64,000 bases of DNA from Stygiolobus sp037389425 (GCF_037389425.1 NZ_JBBHKR010000052.1:17640-81639); one strand, 5' to 3'. Shown: positions 40,130 through 49,515, counted from the first letter of the stretch. Notes: generated by a model not told the origin, from the sequence alone. Numbers and translations: made by a program.

Positions 40130-41178
40130 TTGTGCTCTTCGTGGACTTTGACTACTTTTTCGCCCAAGTAGAAGAGGTACTGAACCCCCAGTATAAGGGC
40201 AAGCCGGTAATTGTCTGTGTTTACTCTGGGAGGACTAAGACCAGTGGTGCTGTGGCCACAGCTAATTACGAAGCTAGAAAACTGGGAGTAAAGGCTGGGA
40301 TACCAATAATTAAGGCGATGGAGTTAGCTCCTTCCGCTATATTTTTACCCATGAGGAAGGAGGTCTACCAAGAAGTTTCTAATAGGATTATGAACGGAAT
40401 ACTCAGGAAATACACCTCAAAGCTCGAAATAGCGAGTATTGACGAAGCATACTTAGATATAACAGATAAAGTAAAGGACTTTGATGAAGCTTACGCCCTA
40501 GGTAAGAAAATAAAAGAGGAGATATTTGAGAAGGAAAAACTGACAGTGACGATAGGAATTGCCCCTAATAAGGTATTGGCTAAAATAATAGCTGATAAGA
40601 ATAAACCGAACGGGTTAGCCGTGCTAAAGCCAAAGGACGTTCAGTCTTTCCTCCAAAGCTTGGACATTGACGAAATACCAGGGATAGGAAAGATGTTGGC
40701 TGAAAAACTGAAAGAAATGGGGGTTAATAAGGTAGTGGATGTCTTGAACTTTGACTTCATGAAGTTAGAAAGGGAAATAGGTAGGTCTAAGGCAACATAT
40801 TTGGTCAAATTGGCTCAGAACAGATACAACGAACCGGTGGAGGACAAGACCAGAAAGCCTCACGGTAGGATTTTAACATTACCGTATAATACGAGAAAGC
40901 CCGAAGTAATACTACCTCACCTTAAAAGAGCTGTAGACGAGGCTTATAGCAAAGTTCAAGGCGTACCTATGAAGATAACAGTTGTGGCAATAATGGAGGA
41001 CTTAGAAATCGTAAGTAAAGGAAAGAAGTTCAAACATGGGATCAATAAGGAAAACGCATATGAAAAAGCGTTCGAACTACTCAAACAAATCCTCGAGGAG
41101 GACGATAGAAAAATACGTAGAATAGGAGTTAGGTTAGATGACGTGATTAAGACCAGAGGGTTAGACCAGTTCTTCTAA
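40126..41178 (+). CDS. dpo4: Y-family DNA polymerase IV (Dpo4/Dbh)
   Basis: A 350-residue protein, the length of Sulfolobus Dpo4. It starts at the active-site strand IVLFVDFDYFFAQVEE (about 2-17), has ASIDEAYLD (about 103-111, catalytic SxDE), helix-hairpin-helix DEIPGIGKMLAEKLK (about 178-192) and the little-finger region from about 240. It bypasses lesions such as abasic sites and oxoguanine. The C-terminal residues RGLDQFF look like a PCNA-interacting peptide. The start overlaps the pfkB stop. Confidence 0.95.
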   Translation: MIVLFVDFDYFFAQVEEVLNPQYKGKPVIVCVYSGRTKTSGAVATANYEARKLGVKAGIPIIKAMELAPSAIFLPMRKEVYQEVSNRIMNGILRKYTSKLEIASIDEAYLDITDKVKDFDEAYALGKKIKEEIFEKEKLTVTIGIAPNKVLAKIIADKNKPNGLAVLKPKDVQSFLQSLDIDEIPGIGKMLAEKLKEMGVNKVVDVLNFDFMKLEREIGRSKATYLVKLAQNRYNEPVEDKTRKPHGRILTLPYNTRKPEVILPHLKRAVDEAYSKVQGVPMKITVVAIMEDLEIVSKGKKFKHGINKENAYEKAFELLKQILEEDDRKIRRIGVRLDDVIKTRGLDQFF

Positions 41179-41613
41179 GGAAACAATACCCTTTAATACA
41201 CTGAAATTTACGTTACCATACTTCGATAGGTAGTTCACAAACCCTCTAACCCCCCTACTGTTAGTATCTACTTCTTTAAGTACTTGAATGTTTACGTAAA
41301 AAGGCACCACATTACCCTTTACGACCTTTTCTAGAGGGATTACCCTCCTGATCTTATCAAAATCTTCTTCTATGTTCTTAGCCTCTAAGTAAGCTTTCTC
41401 GCCTCTTATCGCTATGACTACGGGCTCGTTACTTATTTCACCGTACTTATCGTGAATAACTACCAACCTTCCTGCCCTACCTCCAGGAACGTCTTCGTAA
41501 AAGTTCAAAGCCTCTACGAAGTCACCGTTACGGGACATAGGTATAACTATTAACTCCTCTATGCTTACGATTTTAACGACAGATTTTATTCTCACTTTCA
41601 TATTTATCACCAT
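41161..41613 (-). CDS. Hypothetical protein convergent with dpo4
   Basis: A 150-residue alpha/beta protein of a family I do not recognise; the N-terminus MKVRIKSVVKIVSIEELIVIPMSRNGDF appears the natural beginning (ATG41601), four residues after ATG41613. The starts of this gene and the divergent rtcA are only 4-17 bp apart, so their promoters overlap each other's coding region. It contains no Cys or known motif. The end overlaps dpo4 by 18 bp. Confidence 0.55.
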   Translation of the reverse strand: MVINMKVRIKSVVKIVSIEELIVIPMSRNGDFVEALNFYEDVPGGRAGRLVVIHDKYGEISNEPVVIAIRGEKAYLEAKNIEEDFDKIRRVIPLEKVVKGNVVPFYVNIQVLKEVDTNSRGVRGFVNYLSKYGNVNFSVLKGIVSLEELV

Positions 41614-41617
41614 AGCA

Positions 41618-42625
41618 ATGATCGAGATAGACGGCTCTTACGGTGAAGGTGGGGGTCAAATACTCAGAACATCATTGACACTTTCGGCTCTAACAAAAAA
41701 ACCTTTTAGGATCTACAACATTAGAGCTAAAAGACAGAAACCTGGGTTACAGAGACAACACTTGACAGCTGTAGAAGCTGTTAAGGCTTTGACCAGCGCT
41801 AAGACCAAGGGAGACTTCGTGGGTTCAACTGAACTCATTTTTGAGCCTAGGGATATTGTTGAATCAGGACACTTCACATTCAATATAGGCACTGCTGGAA
41901 GCGTTACCCTAGTGCTTCAAACAGTCTTGCCAATCATCCTTAATAGAAAAATAGAGATAAGGCTAATCGGAGGGACAGATGTACCTAAGTCTCCTACCAT
42001 CGACTATATAAGGCTTGTGTTCCTGCCATTACTTACCAAAATAGGAATAAGAGGAGACATTGACGTTGTCAAAAGAGGTCATTACCCAGAGGGGGGTGGT
42101 GAGGTTATAATAAAGAACTTTAAGGCTGATCCTACATCCTTTTCTATAAATACCTTCGGAAAACTGATAAGGATAATAGGAATTTCACATGTGTCCTCAC
42201 TCCCATCTCATATAGCTGAAAGGCAGAAAACTTCAGCAATATCAATTCTTGCCAAACTGGGAGTAGAGGTCTCGATCGACTTAGACATAAGAGAGAATGA
42301 AACTAGTAAGGGGAGTGGGATAACCCTCAGTGCGATAGGAGAGAATAGTATTATTGGTGCAGACTCTTTAGGGGAAAGAGGAAAGAGAGCAGAGGTTGTA
42401 GGAGAGGAGGCTGCAGAGCTCCTAGTTAAAGAGTTGAAGACTGGTGCTGCAACCGACAGTCATATGGGAGATATGTTAATGCTTTACGCTTCACTATACG
42501 GTGGAGAGTATACATCATCATACTTAACTCAACATGCAAGGACTAATGCCGAAATAATAAAGAAGTTTCTAAACGTAAGCGTTGAAATAATAGGTGAATC
42601 ACCATACTTATTTAAGGCAAAATAA
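41618..42625 (+). CDS. rtcA: RNA 3'-terminal phosphate cyclase
   Basis: A longer frame begins at 41561, but ATG41618 (MIEIDGSYGEGGGQILR) begins exactly at the conserved N-terminus. The 335-residue protein has RAKRQKPGLQRQHLTA (about 37-52), GGTDVPKSPTIDYI (about 125-138) and SHMGDMLMLYA (about 287-297), whose His is the adenylated catalytic residue. It cyclises 3'-phosphates of RNA to 2',3'-cyclic ends, feeding RtcB-type ligation. The end overlaps the convergent ADH by 14 bp. Confidence 0.93.
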   Translation: MIEIDGSYGEGGGQILRTSLTLSALTKKPFRIYNIRAKRQKPGLQRQHLTAVEAVKALTSAKTKGDFVGSTELIFEPRDIVESGHFTFNIGTAGSVTLVLQTVLPIILNRKIEIRLIGGTDVPKSPTIDYIRLVFLPLLTKIGIRGDIDVVKRGHYPEGGGEVIIKNFKADPTSFSINTFGKLIRIIGISHVSSLPSHIAERQKTSAISILAKLGVEVSIDLDIRENETSKGSGITLSAIGENSIIGADSLGERGKRAEVVGEEAAELLVKELKTGAATDSHMGDMLMLYASLYGGEYTSSYLTQHARTNAEIIKKFLNVSVEIIGESPYLFKAK

Positions 42626-43604
42626 CAGCCCTTCCAACTACTCTCTCCTCTAAAAGATCGTTTATTGCCTCATTAATTTCCTCAAGCTTATAGGGAACCG
42701 ATAAAGTTTTGAGCTTTCCAGCTTCAAATAGCTTAATTACCTCAACCATATCATCCATATTACCATATAATATTCCCCTTATCCTTAACCCCCTTAAGAC
42801 TATTAGTTGTTCAGGGATTTGTAAATGACCACCGTATTCACCGATTATTCTTAATTCCCCTTCTCTACTTAATAACCAAGGGGCATCTTCGAGCGTTTGA
42901 TCGTTTCCTACGAAATCCAGTACATAGTCGAATTTCTTTCCGGCTACTGGAGAGAATGGAGGGTCTTTCTTTTTCATCGCTAGTACCTCGTCGGCTCCTA
43001 AACTCTCCGCCTTACTCAACCTTATCAAATTCCTCCCTATTACGGTGACCTCAGCGTTTTTCATCTTAAGTAGTTGGATAGCCAGTAAAGCTACGGATCC
43101 TACCCCTATCACCAATACTCTATCTCCTTCCCCTATCCCTTTCGTGGCATTATAGGCAGTTATTCCAGCATCGGCTAAAGGTGCTGCGGATATGTAATTC
43201 CCGCTTACTTTGAATAGGTACTCCTCAGAGGGAACTTTTACATATTCTGCAAACCCTCCGTCCGTATGAACACCTATGACTCTCACGGACTCACAAAACT
43301 GCCTATCCCCCCTTCTACAGTATTTACACCTACCGCAGCCTATCGAGCTGTATACGAGAACTTGATCCCCTTTCTTGAACTTGTTACCTCCTTCCACAAC
43401 CTCACCTACTATTTCATGCCCCAAAATAAGGGGAGTCCTCACGGCTATGTCGTTCTCCCATTCACCGAAAATTAAGTGAATATCGCCGTGGCAGAGCCCA
43501 GAAGCCTTAACTCTTAAAAGGACTTCACCAGGGTTCAATTTCGGCTCAGGCACGTCCATTATTTGAAGGGGCCTACCTTTTTCTAAAAAAACAGCCGCCT
43601 TCAT
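42612..43604 (-). CDS. Zinc-dependent alcohol dehydrogenase
   Basis: A 330-residue MDR-family enzyme. The catalytic zinc site is ASGLCHGDIHLIFG (Cys and His, about 34-47) and GHEIVGEV (about 63-70); the structural zinc loop is CGRCKYCRRGDRQFC (about 94-108, four Cys). The nucleotide-binding motif is VIGVGSVALLAIQL (about 164-177). It reduces aldehydes or oxidises alcohols with NAD(P). It is one base beyond the stop of the glutamine-synthetase-like gene upstream, so likely co-transcribed. Confidence 0.9.
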   Translation of the reverse strand: MKAAVFLEKGRPLQIMDVPEPKLNPGEVLLRVKASGLCHGDIHLIFGEWENDIAVRTPLILGHEIVGEVVEGGNKFKKGDQVLVYSSIGCGRCKYCRRGDRQFCESVRVIGVHTDGGFAEYVKVPSEEYLFKVSGNYISAAPLADAGITAYNATKGIGEGDRVLVIGVGSVALLAIQLLKMKNAEVTVIGRNLIRLSKAESLGADEVLAMKKKDPPFSPVAGKKFDYVLDFVGNDQTLEDAPWLLSREGELRIIGEYGGHLQIPEQLIVLRGLRIRGILYGNMDDMVEVIKLFEAGKLKTLSVPYKLEEINEAINDLLEERVVGRAVILP

Positions 43605-44897
43605 TTACCATCCCGACTTAAGATATGCTGCTATCTCCCAATCTGTTATCTCGTTCTCGTAATCATCTAACTCCTTCCTTTTAATCTCTATAAACGTGTT
43701 AATGAGGTCTTGACCCAGTGCATATTTTAACTTGTTGTCACGATCTAGGCTGTTAATAGCCCCCCTTAAACTCGTCGGTAAGGTTGCTACGCTGTAATTA
43801 ACATCTACATCCAAACCTCTTTCTATCCCATCTAGGCCCGCGTGAATGATCGCGGATAGAAGTAAATATGGATTTGCTAGGGGATCTGCCAATCTGAACT
43901 CGATTACCCCATAATCCTTATACGTTGACGGGATCCTTATTATGTAATGCCTCTCGTTTCCTATGCCTGCGATTGTCGGTGTAACTATCTCTTTAAATCT
44001 CTTATACGAGTTGACAGTGGGGGCTGCAATAGCCATTATTGAGCCTATATGATCAAGTATACCTGCCAAAAAGTTGTAGAAAGTCTTGCTCAATCCCAAT
44101 CCTTTCGGGTCGTTAACGTCGATACCAATGGGCCTCCCAGTTAAATCCAAGAGCTTAATGTAAACGTCCATACTGCTACTCGGGTAATTCCTAAAGGGTT
44201 TTGGCATGAAGGTGGAGTACAACTTATAGTACCTTGCGGTGTCGCGTATTATTTCTCTAGCGGTAACTAAAGAGTCAGAAGCTGTTAATGTATTTGACAT
44301 CGAAAAGGTAATTTCGTATTGACCCGGTCCATAGTGTTTATTGATGTATTGAACCTGAGTATTGACACTCTCAAGATTTTTAATTAAATCCCTTAAGAAA
44401 CTCTGTTGTTCCATAAGCCCTTCAAGAGAGAACGCTCTTGCTTCATCTGCCGGTAAAGGCTTTCCGTCCTTGAAGTTTATAAGGTAAAAGGTAGGTTCAA
44501 AGGCTACTTCCAGCTTTATTCCACTGTCCATCAACTTCTCCATGGAACGATTAAGGAGAGACCTTGTGCAAAGGTTATGAGGAGAGCCGTCACTTTCAGT
44601 CAAATAGCTCATTACTCTAGCCGTCCTTTCTAAGTAGGGAATAATAGCAAAGGTTGAGATGTCGGGCTGCGCGAACATATCACCATATATGTGTTTTATC
44701 GGTGTATCCCTATAGTCGAGAAACAGTAATGACTCAGAATACTCGACCCCCTTTCCTTCTAATACCTTTTCGAACTCTGCCCTCCTTAAAGATCTTCCTC
44801 TTACATTTCCTAAAATATCAACGAAGACTACCCTTACATAATCTACTTTTCCGGATTTTAGTATTTCCAGTACTTCATCCCTGATCAATTTGCTCAA
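43605..44897 (-). CDS. Glutamine synthetase-like protein (type III / glutamyl-polyamine type)
   Basis: A 430-residue GlnA-fold protein. It has VRVVFVDILGNVRGRS (about 20-35), VAFEPTFYLI (about 124-133, metal Glu), GPGQYEITFSMS (about 190-201), and FRLADPLANPYLLLSA (about 343-358). Several positions differ from the classical enzyme, for example the short C-terminal region and the replaced NGSGMHxH loop (YPSSSMDVYIK). It probably amidates a substrate other than glutamate. Its gene precedes the alcohol dehydrogenase directly. Confidence 0.75.
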   Translation of the reverse strand: MSKLIRDEVLEILKSGKVDYVRVVFVDILGNVRGRSLRRAEFEKVLEGKGVEYSESLLFLDYRDTPIKHIYGDMFAQPDISTFAIIPYLERTARVMSYLTESDGSPHNLCTRSLLNRSMEKLMDSGIKLEVAFEPTFYLINFKDGKPLPADEARAFSLEGLMEQQSFLRDLIKNLESVNTQVQYINKHYGPGQYEITFSMSNTLTASDSLVTAREIIRDTARYYKLYSTFMPKPFRNYPSSSMDVYIKLLDLTGRPIGIDVNDPKGLGLSKTFYNFLAGILDHIGSIMAIAAPTVNSYKRFKEIVTPTIAGIGNERHYIIRIPSTYKDYGVIEFRLADPLANPYLLLSAIIHAGLDGIERGLDVDVNYSVATLPTSLRGAINSLDRDNKLKYALGQDLINTFIEIKRKELDDYENEITDWEIAAYLKSGW

Positions 44898-44929
44898 ACT
44901 ATCCTAACTATTACTTTATATAAAAGCAT

Positions 44930-45160
44930 TCAACGAAAACGCATGAAGATCTGACCGGCGTAAATAACGGCATTTTGGTAATCACCGAAAATACCCGACT
45001 CGACCACTTTTCCCTCTTTCAACAAGGTTACTATATATAGATAATCTTCGGGTGTCTTTCCCTTCTTACGATGAAATTTTAGCGTGTAGACTCCCAGATT
45101 AACGCGCTTCTTTTGGGACACTTCATATCCTAATAACATTATTGTATAGATGTCTACCAT
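44930..45160 (-). CDS. Small hypothetical protein
   Basis: A 76-residue protein with a beta-rich pattern (VNLGVYTLKFHRKKGKTPEDYLYIVTLLKEGKVVESGIFGDYQNAVIYAG, spread over about 18-70). I do not recognise a family. It is placed between the methyltransferase and the glutamine-synthetase-like genes, in the same orientation and with small gaps, so it is likely part of one transcript. Confidence 0.5.
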   Translation of the reverse strand: MVDIYTIMLLGYEVSQKKRVNLGVYTLKFHRKKGKTPEDYLYIVTLLKEGKVVESGIFGDYQNAVIYAGQIFMRFR

Positions 45161-45171
45161 AGAGTCCTTAA

Positions 45172-45942
45172 TTACTTTTTAATGTCAACAACTACATGAT
45201 AAACTTTTGGTTTCACACTCCTTACAATCCTAGCAAAGACTACGTTTGGGTATTCACTCTTTGCCAGACTAACTGGGTCGTTGCCCTCTATTTCAGTGTA
45301 TAAGTGCAATATCCCACCTGCCTTCAAATGAGGCATAGCTACCTCGTAAGCTTCTTCAGCCTTCTCTGGGAGAGGAGCCAATATTCTATCGACATTATAC
45401 GGGAGATAGTCCATTTTCTTAAAAGCGTCTCCGTAAATAGGAATAACCCCGAAAGCCTTGTTCAGATCCACGTTAGCCATCATATAATAATAAGCAAAAG
45501 GATTAATGTCAATAGAATAGACAGTTGAGGCACCACCCATAACGTAAGAAAGTATTGAAAACGGTCCATACCCTGAGAACATATTGATGATGACTTCCCC
45601 TCTCCTTACAAGTCTAGCGACCCTTATGTGCTCGTAGGAAAGTTTAGATGAGTAAAAAACCTTGCTTATGTCTAGGAAGAACTTACACCCGTACTCTTTG
45701 TAAATCGTCTCACTCTTTTTTTCACCGGCTAAGTGAACTGTCGTTGAAAGCCTGAAGTCCCCGCTTATATCCCTATACTTCCCCCACACCGACTTAACGT
45801 AAGGGATTTTTTCGAGAATTACTTCCGCTAACTTTCTTACTTCTTCTACGTCTTTGTCGAAAGGGATTCCGATTATGGCGATGTCTCCTACTATCTCAAC
45901 CTTTTTCCAGAGACCTAGTTCTTTCGCCAGTTTTTCTATCAA
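45172..45942 (-). CDS. Trm5/Taw2-family tRNA methyltransferase-like protein
   Basis: A 256-residue class I SAM methyltransferase. The motif I region is VIINMFSGYGPFSI (about 115-128), with STVYSIDINPFAYYYMMANV (about 138-157) providing the NPxA motif of Trm5/Taw2, and the early FLDISKVFYSSKL region typical of that family. It may modify guanosine 37 of tRNA, or transfer aminocarboxypropyl groups in wyosine biosynthesis; the sequence does not decide. The N-terminal D1 domain is short. The start lies inside the amidohydrolase-like gene (47 bp overlap). Confidence 0.75.
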   Translation of the reverse strand: MIEKLAKELGLWKKVEIVGDIAIIGIPFDKDVEEVRKLAEVILEKIPYVKSVWGKYRDISGDFRLSTTVHLAGEKKSETIYKEYGCKFFLDISKVFYSSKLSYEHIRVARLVRRGEVIINMFSGYGPFSILSYVMGGASTVYSIDINPFAYYYMMANVDLNKAFGVIPIYGDAFKKMDYLPYNVDRILAPLPEKAEEAYEVAMPHLKAGGILHLYTEIEGNDPVSLAKSEYPNVVFARIVRSVKPKVYHVVVDIKK

Positions 45943-47041
45943 TTTCCTCTAACCTCCTGACGCCCTCTTCGACGTCCTTTAATCCCACGTTTAATGGTAA
46001 ACCCCCGTCTAACACGGGTTCACCGTTCACTATCACGGTCTCTAATGAATAACTCGAGTACATCAGGGTCTCATAAGGAGATACTATGTCCAAAGGAAAT
46101 GCCGGAGGCTCAGAGTATTGGAATATAACTAAATCGGCAGTATAACCTGAGTTCAGGACTCCCGAGTTCATTTTGAGTTGAGAATAACCCCAATCAGTCA
46201 TAGAATGGAAAGCCTCTTCAGCTGTAAGTAAAAGCCTGGTAGACGTATAAGCCAACTCGTGGCGAATGTCAAATGAGGGTACAAGGTCTAGTGATACAGA
46301 TGGTTTATACTCGCTTAAGGGAAACTTAGATACCTCATAAGAGGGTGTAAATGACAACTTAAAGCGCTTCTTTCTTATTACGTCTAGATCTAACCTTGAT
46401 CCGCCGCCCAACCCTATTATTTGGTCGTAATCTATGTCCTCTGTGAGATACACCTTGTTATCAACAAGCACGGCAATTTCGTTTTCCTTAGCCAGTTCAA
46501 CTGCGTCCCTCAGTAAGGACTGATCACAAACTTTCAGAATTACATTATTGGCTCCTTTATGAGACCATCTATTGAACAATGTCCTGAACTCTTTTTCCCA
46601 GTCGCTAGGCGAATTACTACAACCAACGGAAACTATTATAATCGGTCTTAGACCTACCTCCGATACTGCTCTAGCTACTATATCTAGATGATTACCGCTA
46701 AATCCTACTGTAGTGACACCTTGTTTTAGGAGATGATAAGCCCCTAACAAGGCGAAATAATAAGAATCGTTAGATGAGAAAGTAGAGAGAAGCAGATTAG
46801 CGTTTTCCCTGCCGGTGAAGATCCTAAATCTGAATGGATAAAGAGACAAGTAAGTGTGAATTGTTATAAAACCCGGTGATACAATTCTATCCCATCCCCC
46901 TATGTCGAGTTCTGCATCCTCATAACCAGTGAGTTCATCATGAGATACTACATCTATTTTAGAGTCTTGCAAACCAACGTAAACTTTTCTGAGTGGTTTA
47001 CCAGCACCTAAGGCGATCCCAGCCCTTACTATGGTTTTCAT
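45896..47041 (-). CDS. Amidohydrolase-like protein with an altered metal motif
   Basis: A 381-residue protein with the amidohydrolase/ATZ-TRZ layout: an N-terminal strand domain VRAGIALGAGKPLRKVYVG, then GFITIHTYLSLYPFR (about 55-69), where the family has HxH (PGFINTHTHL), and a C-terminal LNSGYTADLVIFQY (about 299-312) with VIVNGEPVLDGG. The second His of HxH is Tyr here, and other metal ligands are not obvious, so it may be catalytically changed or inactive. It overlaps the methyltransferase start and is divergent from the SIS gene. Confidence 0.65.
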   Translation of the reverse strand: MKTIVRAGIALGAGKPLRKVYVGLQDSKIDVVSHDELTGYEDAELDIGGWDRIVSPGFITIHTYLSLYPFRFRIFTGRENANLLLSTFSSNDSYYFALLGAYHLLKQGVTTVGFSGNHLDIVARAVSEVGLRPIIIVSVGCSNSPSDWEKEFRTLFNRWSHKGANNVILKVCDQSLLRDAVELAKENEIAVLVDNKVYLTEDIDYDQIIGLGGGSRLDLDVIRKKRFKLSFTPSYEVSKFPLSEYKPSVSLDLVPSFDIRHELAYTSTRLLLTAEEAFHSMTDWGYSQLKMNSGVLNSGYTADLVIFQYSEPPAFPLDIVSPYETLMYSSYSLETVIVNGEPVLDGGLPLNVGLKDVEEGVRRLEEIDRKTGERTRSLEKG

Positions 47042-47075
47042 GGTATTAAATACTGGAGGGTAAAATATAAGACTG

Positions 47076-47906
47076 ATGAATTACATTGAGCTAATAGAAG
47101 ACGAGGTAAAGAAATTCCACCCTATAGAAGTTGAACAAAAAATTACCTCTGGAATTATAGTAGGAGCCGGAGACTCCTATGCGGTAGCTCTCGCTTTGGA
47201 GGGAAAGACAAGTAAGAAAGTTATTGCCGTGGACCCATACGAAGCCCTACACATAAACTCGGATAGACCTTACGTTATAGTCTCGATATCTGGAAGGACT
47301 AAGACTAACATTGAGTTAGCTAAGATCAAGAGAAAAGAAGGTAGAAAAGTTATAGCCGTCACAGCTAACCCTACTTCGCCCCTCGCAGAAAACTCTACTG
47401 AGACCATTCTTATACCCTATAATAGTAATATTACATTACCCGGTACCTTATCCTTCCTTCTTGCCTTATCAGCTGTTTACTCACTTTTCGGTATTGAAAT
47501 ACCTAAAGATTACATCAAGGCTAAGAGTTTTGAACTACGGGAAAAACCATTCTTTGTCGGTCAAGGAGAAAACTACGGTATAGCTTACTTCTCAGCTTTA
47601 AAATTAAATGAAATTTTCTGCGAAAATGCAAACTACGAGAGATTCGAACTATTTCTTCACTCTCCTATATTCTCTACAAGAGGTAGGCAAATAGTACTCT
47701 TGAATAGCGGAAGTGAAAGAGAAAGAAGACTCAAAAAACTCATAGACTTTACCTACGTCTACTTAACTGAGTGTACTGATGCTTTTTGTAACGCACTTAC
47801 TGCCATTCTTGCAATAATTGAAAGGATGAAAAGGGAAAACTGGAATAGAATTTGTTTTATTGATGATAAAAAGATCCTAAATATTAGTTCAGAGATGATA
47901 TACTAG
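47076..47906 (+). CDS. SIS-domain sugar isomerase-like protein
   Basis: A 276-residue protein with the sugar-isomerase (SIS) fold: TSGIIVGAGDSYAVALALEG (about 24-43), VIVSISGRTKTNIELAK (about 67-83, SGxT phosphate loop), VIAVTANPTSPLAE (about 92-105). It resembles the isomerase half of GlmS or an archaeal glucosamine-type deaminase, but lacks a glutaminase domain. It may act on phosphosugars. The next gene starts one base after the stop, so they are in one transcript. Confidence 0.7.
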   Translation: MNYIELIEDEVKKFHPIEVEQKITSGIIVGAGDSYAVALALEGKTSKKVIAVDPYEALHINSDRPYVIVSISGRTKTNIELAKIKRKEGRKVIAVTANPTSPLAENSTETILIPYNSNITLPGTLSFLLALSAVYSLFGIEIPKDYIKAKSFELREKPFFVGQGENYGIAYFSALKLNEIFCENANYERFELFLHSPIFSTRGRQIVLLNSGSERERRLKKLIDFTYVYLTECTDAFCNALTAILAIIERMKRENWNRICFIDDKKILNISSEMIY

Positions 47907-48149
47907 ATGGCAAAGACTTTAGACCTAAGGCAAAGCGATACTAAGTGTGGTTCTAGTTCTCCTGCTCTTACCATAATGAGGTTTTGGCTTTCGGAGGGTG
48001 GTAATCAAGAAGTAGAGATAATTGCTGTTAAAGGCGTTCAAGCAGACCAGGTGGAAATGTGGGCTGAAGCCATGAAAGATAAGGGAGTTAAAATCCTTTC
48101 AAAACAAGACGAAGGAGATAAAGTGATATATAAAGTATATCTACCATAA
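47907..48149 (+). CDS. TusA-like (SirA-fold) small protein
   Basis: An 80-residue protein with the TusA pattern: TLDLRQSDTKCGSSSPALTIMR (about 4-25, placing a Cys at 14 where TusA has its CPxP), QEVEIIAVKG (strand), DQVEMWAEAMKDKGVKIL (helix-strand) and a closing strand. CG replaces CP, and the Pro comes four residues later. TusA proteins carry thiol-bound sulfur for tRNA thiolation or sulfur oxidation. It follows the SIS gene without a gap. Confidence 0.55.
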   Translation: MAKTLDLRQSDTKCGSSSPALTIMRFWLSEGGNQEVEIIAVKGVQADQVEMWAEAMKDKGVKILSKQDEGDKVIYKVYLP

Positions 48150-48199
48150 ATCCTAATAATGAATTTTAGGTTGGAGGACAAAATATATTTTGATATGAA

Positions 48200-48787
48200 A
48201 TGGATTATTTGAGATTCTCAAAATATCTTTCAATATCGATACTGATAGTCTCGCTGTTAATATACATTATCGGAGACCCTATTGAGAAATTATTAGCTTA
48301 TCAAGGTCCGGTGATAGGTGGAGGTATATTAGGATGGTATGTCCTGAACTCAGTTAGTAGAGATAAAATAATTGAAGAGGAGAACGGTGATAGAGCCCCG
48401 GTTACAGCTATTCTCTTGAGGAAATACGCTCTATTGGGGATAATTATAGGTATATTAATGATTATCCCTTGGTTAACACCCACGCTGTTCGTATTGGAGG
48501 AAACGATTCAACTTCTTTACATTCTCTCTTTTACGAGCATGGCAATAGGAGGTTTCCTTATCGGATATGTAATCTCGTCTTTTAAATTTATAGAAAAGGT
48601 TATACTTTATTCCTTAGGTTTTGTAGGAGACATTTTATATTTCTTTGTAATTTATGTAGCATCGCAATTATTCGGAATCCCTCAACTGGAAGTAGTGAAT
48701 TACGTCCTACTAATGGTTTACGGCGTAAAGTTCCCTGAAGGTGCAATATTCGGCTTTTATATCATTAAAAGAGTAAACGCAATATGA
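48200..48787 (+). CDS. Membrane protein upstream of SUMT
   Basis: A 195-residue polytopic protein with about five hydrophobic segments (about 11-28, 36-51, 73-93, 100-125, 135-165) and one charged loop (SRDKIIEEENGDRAP). I do not recognise a family. The stop overlaps the SUMT start by 4 bp (ATGA), so they are co-translated. A role related to precorrin or siroheme precursors is a possibility from position only. Confidence 0.6.
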   Translation: MDYLRFSKYLSISILIVSLLIYIIGDPIEKLLAYQGPVIGGGILGWYVLNSVSRDKIIEEENGDRAPVTAILLRKYALLGIIIGILMIIPWLTPTLFVLEETIQLLYILSFTSMAIGGFLIGYVISSFKFIEKVILYSLGFVGDILYFFVIYVASQLFGIPQLEVVNYVLLMVYGVKFPEGAIFGFYIIKRVNAI

Positions 48788-49515
48788 ACGGCATAGTTTA
48801 CATAGTCGGTGCAGGACCTGGAGACCCTGAATTAATTACGGTCAAAGCATTGAAAATCTTAAAGATTGCTGATGTAATAATATACGATAGATTAGTTCCA
48901 CAAGAGTTATTAGAAGGTCTGAACGCGGAATTAATATACGTCGGGAAAGAGTTAGGAGACGCAAAACTTCAAGATTATATAAACGAGCTGTTGGTTCGAA
49001 AAGCTAAAGAGGGAAAAAAAGTCGTGAGGTTGAAAGGCGGAGATCCATTTGTCTTTGGACGAGGAGAGGAGGAATGTATCTATGTCTTAAGGCACGGAAT
49101 AAAGTGTGAGATAGTACCTGGAGTAACAAGCGCGATAGCTGTTCCTACATATGCAAGGATCCCAGTCACCAGCAGACTAGTGGAAAGTTCTTCAGGTTTC
49201 ACGGTAATTACGGGGACGACAAAAGACGGCGGATTAATTTCAGAGGAATATATACCAAGAAAAGGGACCATAATTATACTTATGGGTATTCACGTAATAG
49301 ACGAGTTAACTAAAGTGTTAATGAAGGTCAGAAGCGGTAAAGAGAAAGTAGCTGTAATTGAAAAGGGCACAACTAAACAGCAAAGAGTTTTTACTGGTAC
49401 ATTAAATGAGCTACCAGAAATTATAAAAAGGGAAGGAGTAAAGTCACCTGCTGTCATAGTTATCGGTGAGACAGTATCACTGATGGATTTACTTACTCTT
49501 AAAAAGGAGATGTGA
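48784..49515 (+). CDS. Uroporphyrinogen-III C-methyltransferase
   Basis: A 243-residue SUMT of normal length. YIVGAGPGDPELITVKAL (about 6-23), IYDRLVPQELLE (about 33-44), RLKGGDPFVFGRGEEE (about 83-98) and GVTSAIAVPTYARIPVTSR (about 114-132) are the family's conserved blocks. It methylates uroporphyrinogen III twice with SAM to precorrin-2, leading to siroheme, haem d1, alternative haem or cobalamin. Other branch genes are not seen nearby. Confidence 0.93.
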   Translation: MNGIVYIVGAGPGDPELITVKALKILKIADVIIYDRLVPQELLEGLNAELIYVGKELGDAKLQDYINELLVRKAKEGKKVVRLKGGDPFVFGRGEEECIYVLRHGIKCEIVPGVTSAIAVPTYARIPVTSRLVESSSGFTVITGTTKDGGLISEEYIPRKGTIIILMGIHVIDELTKVLMKVRSGKEKVAVIEKGTTKQQRVFTGTLNELPEIIKREGVKSPAVIVIGETVSLMDLLTLKKEM

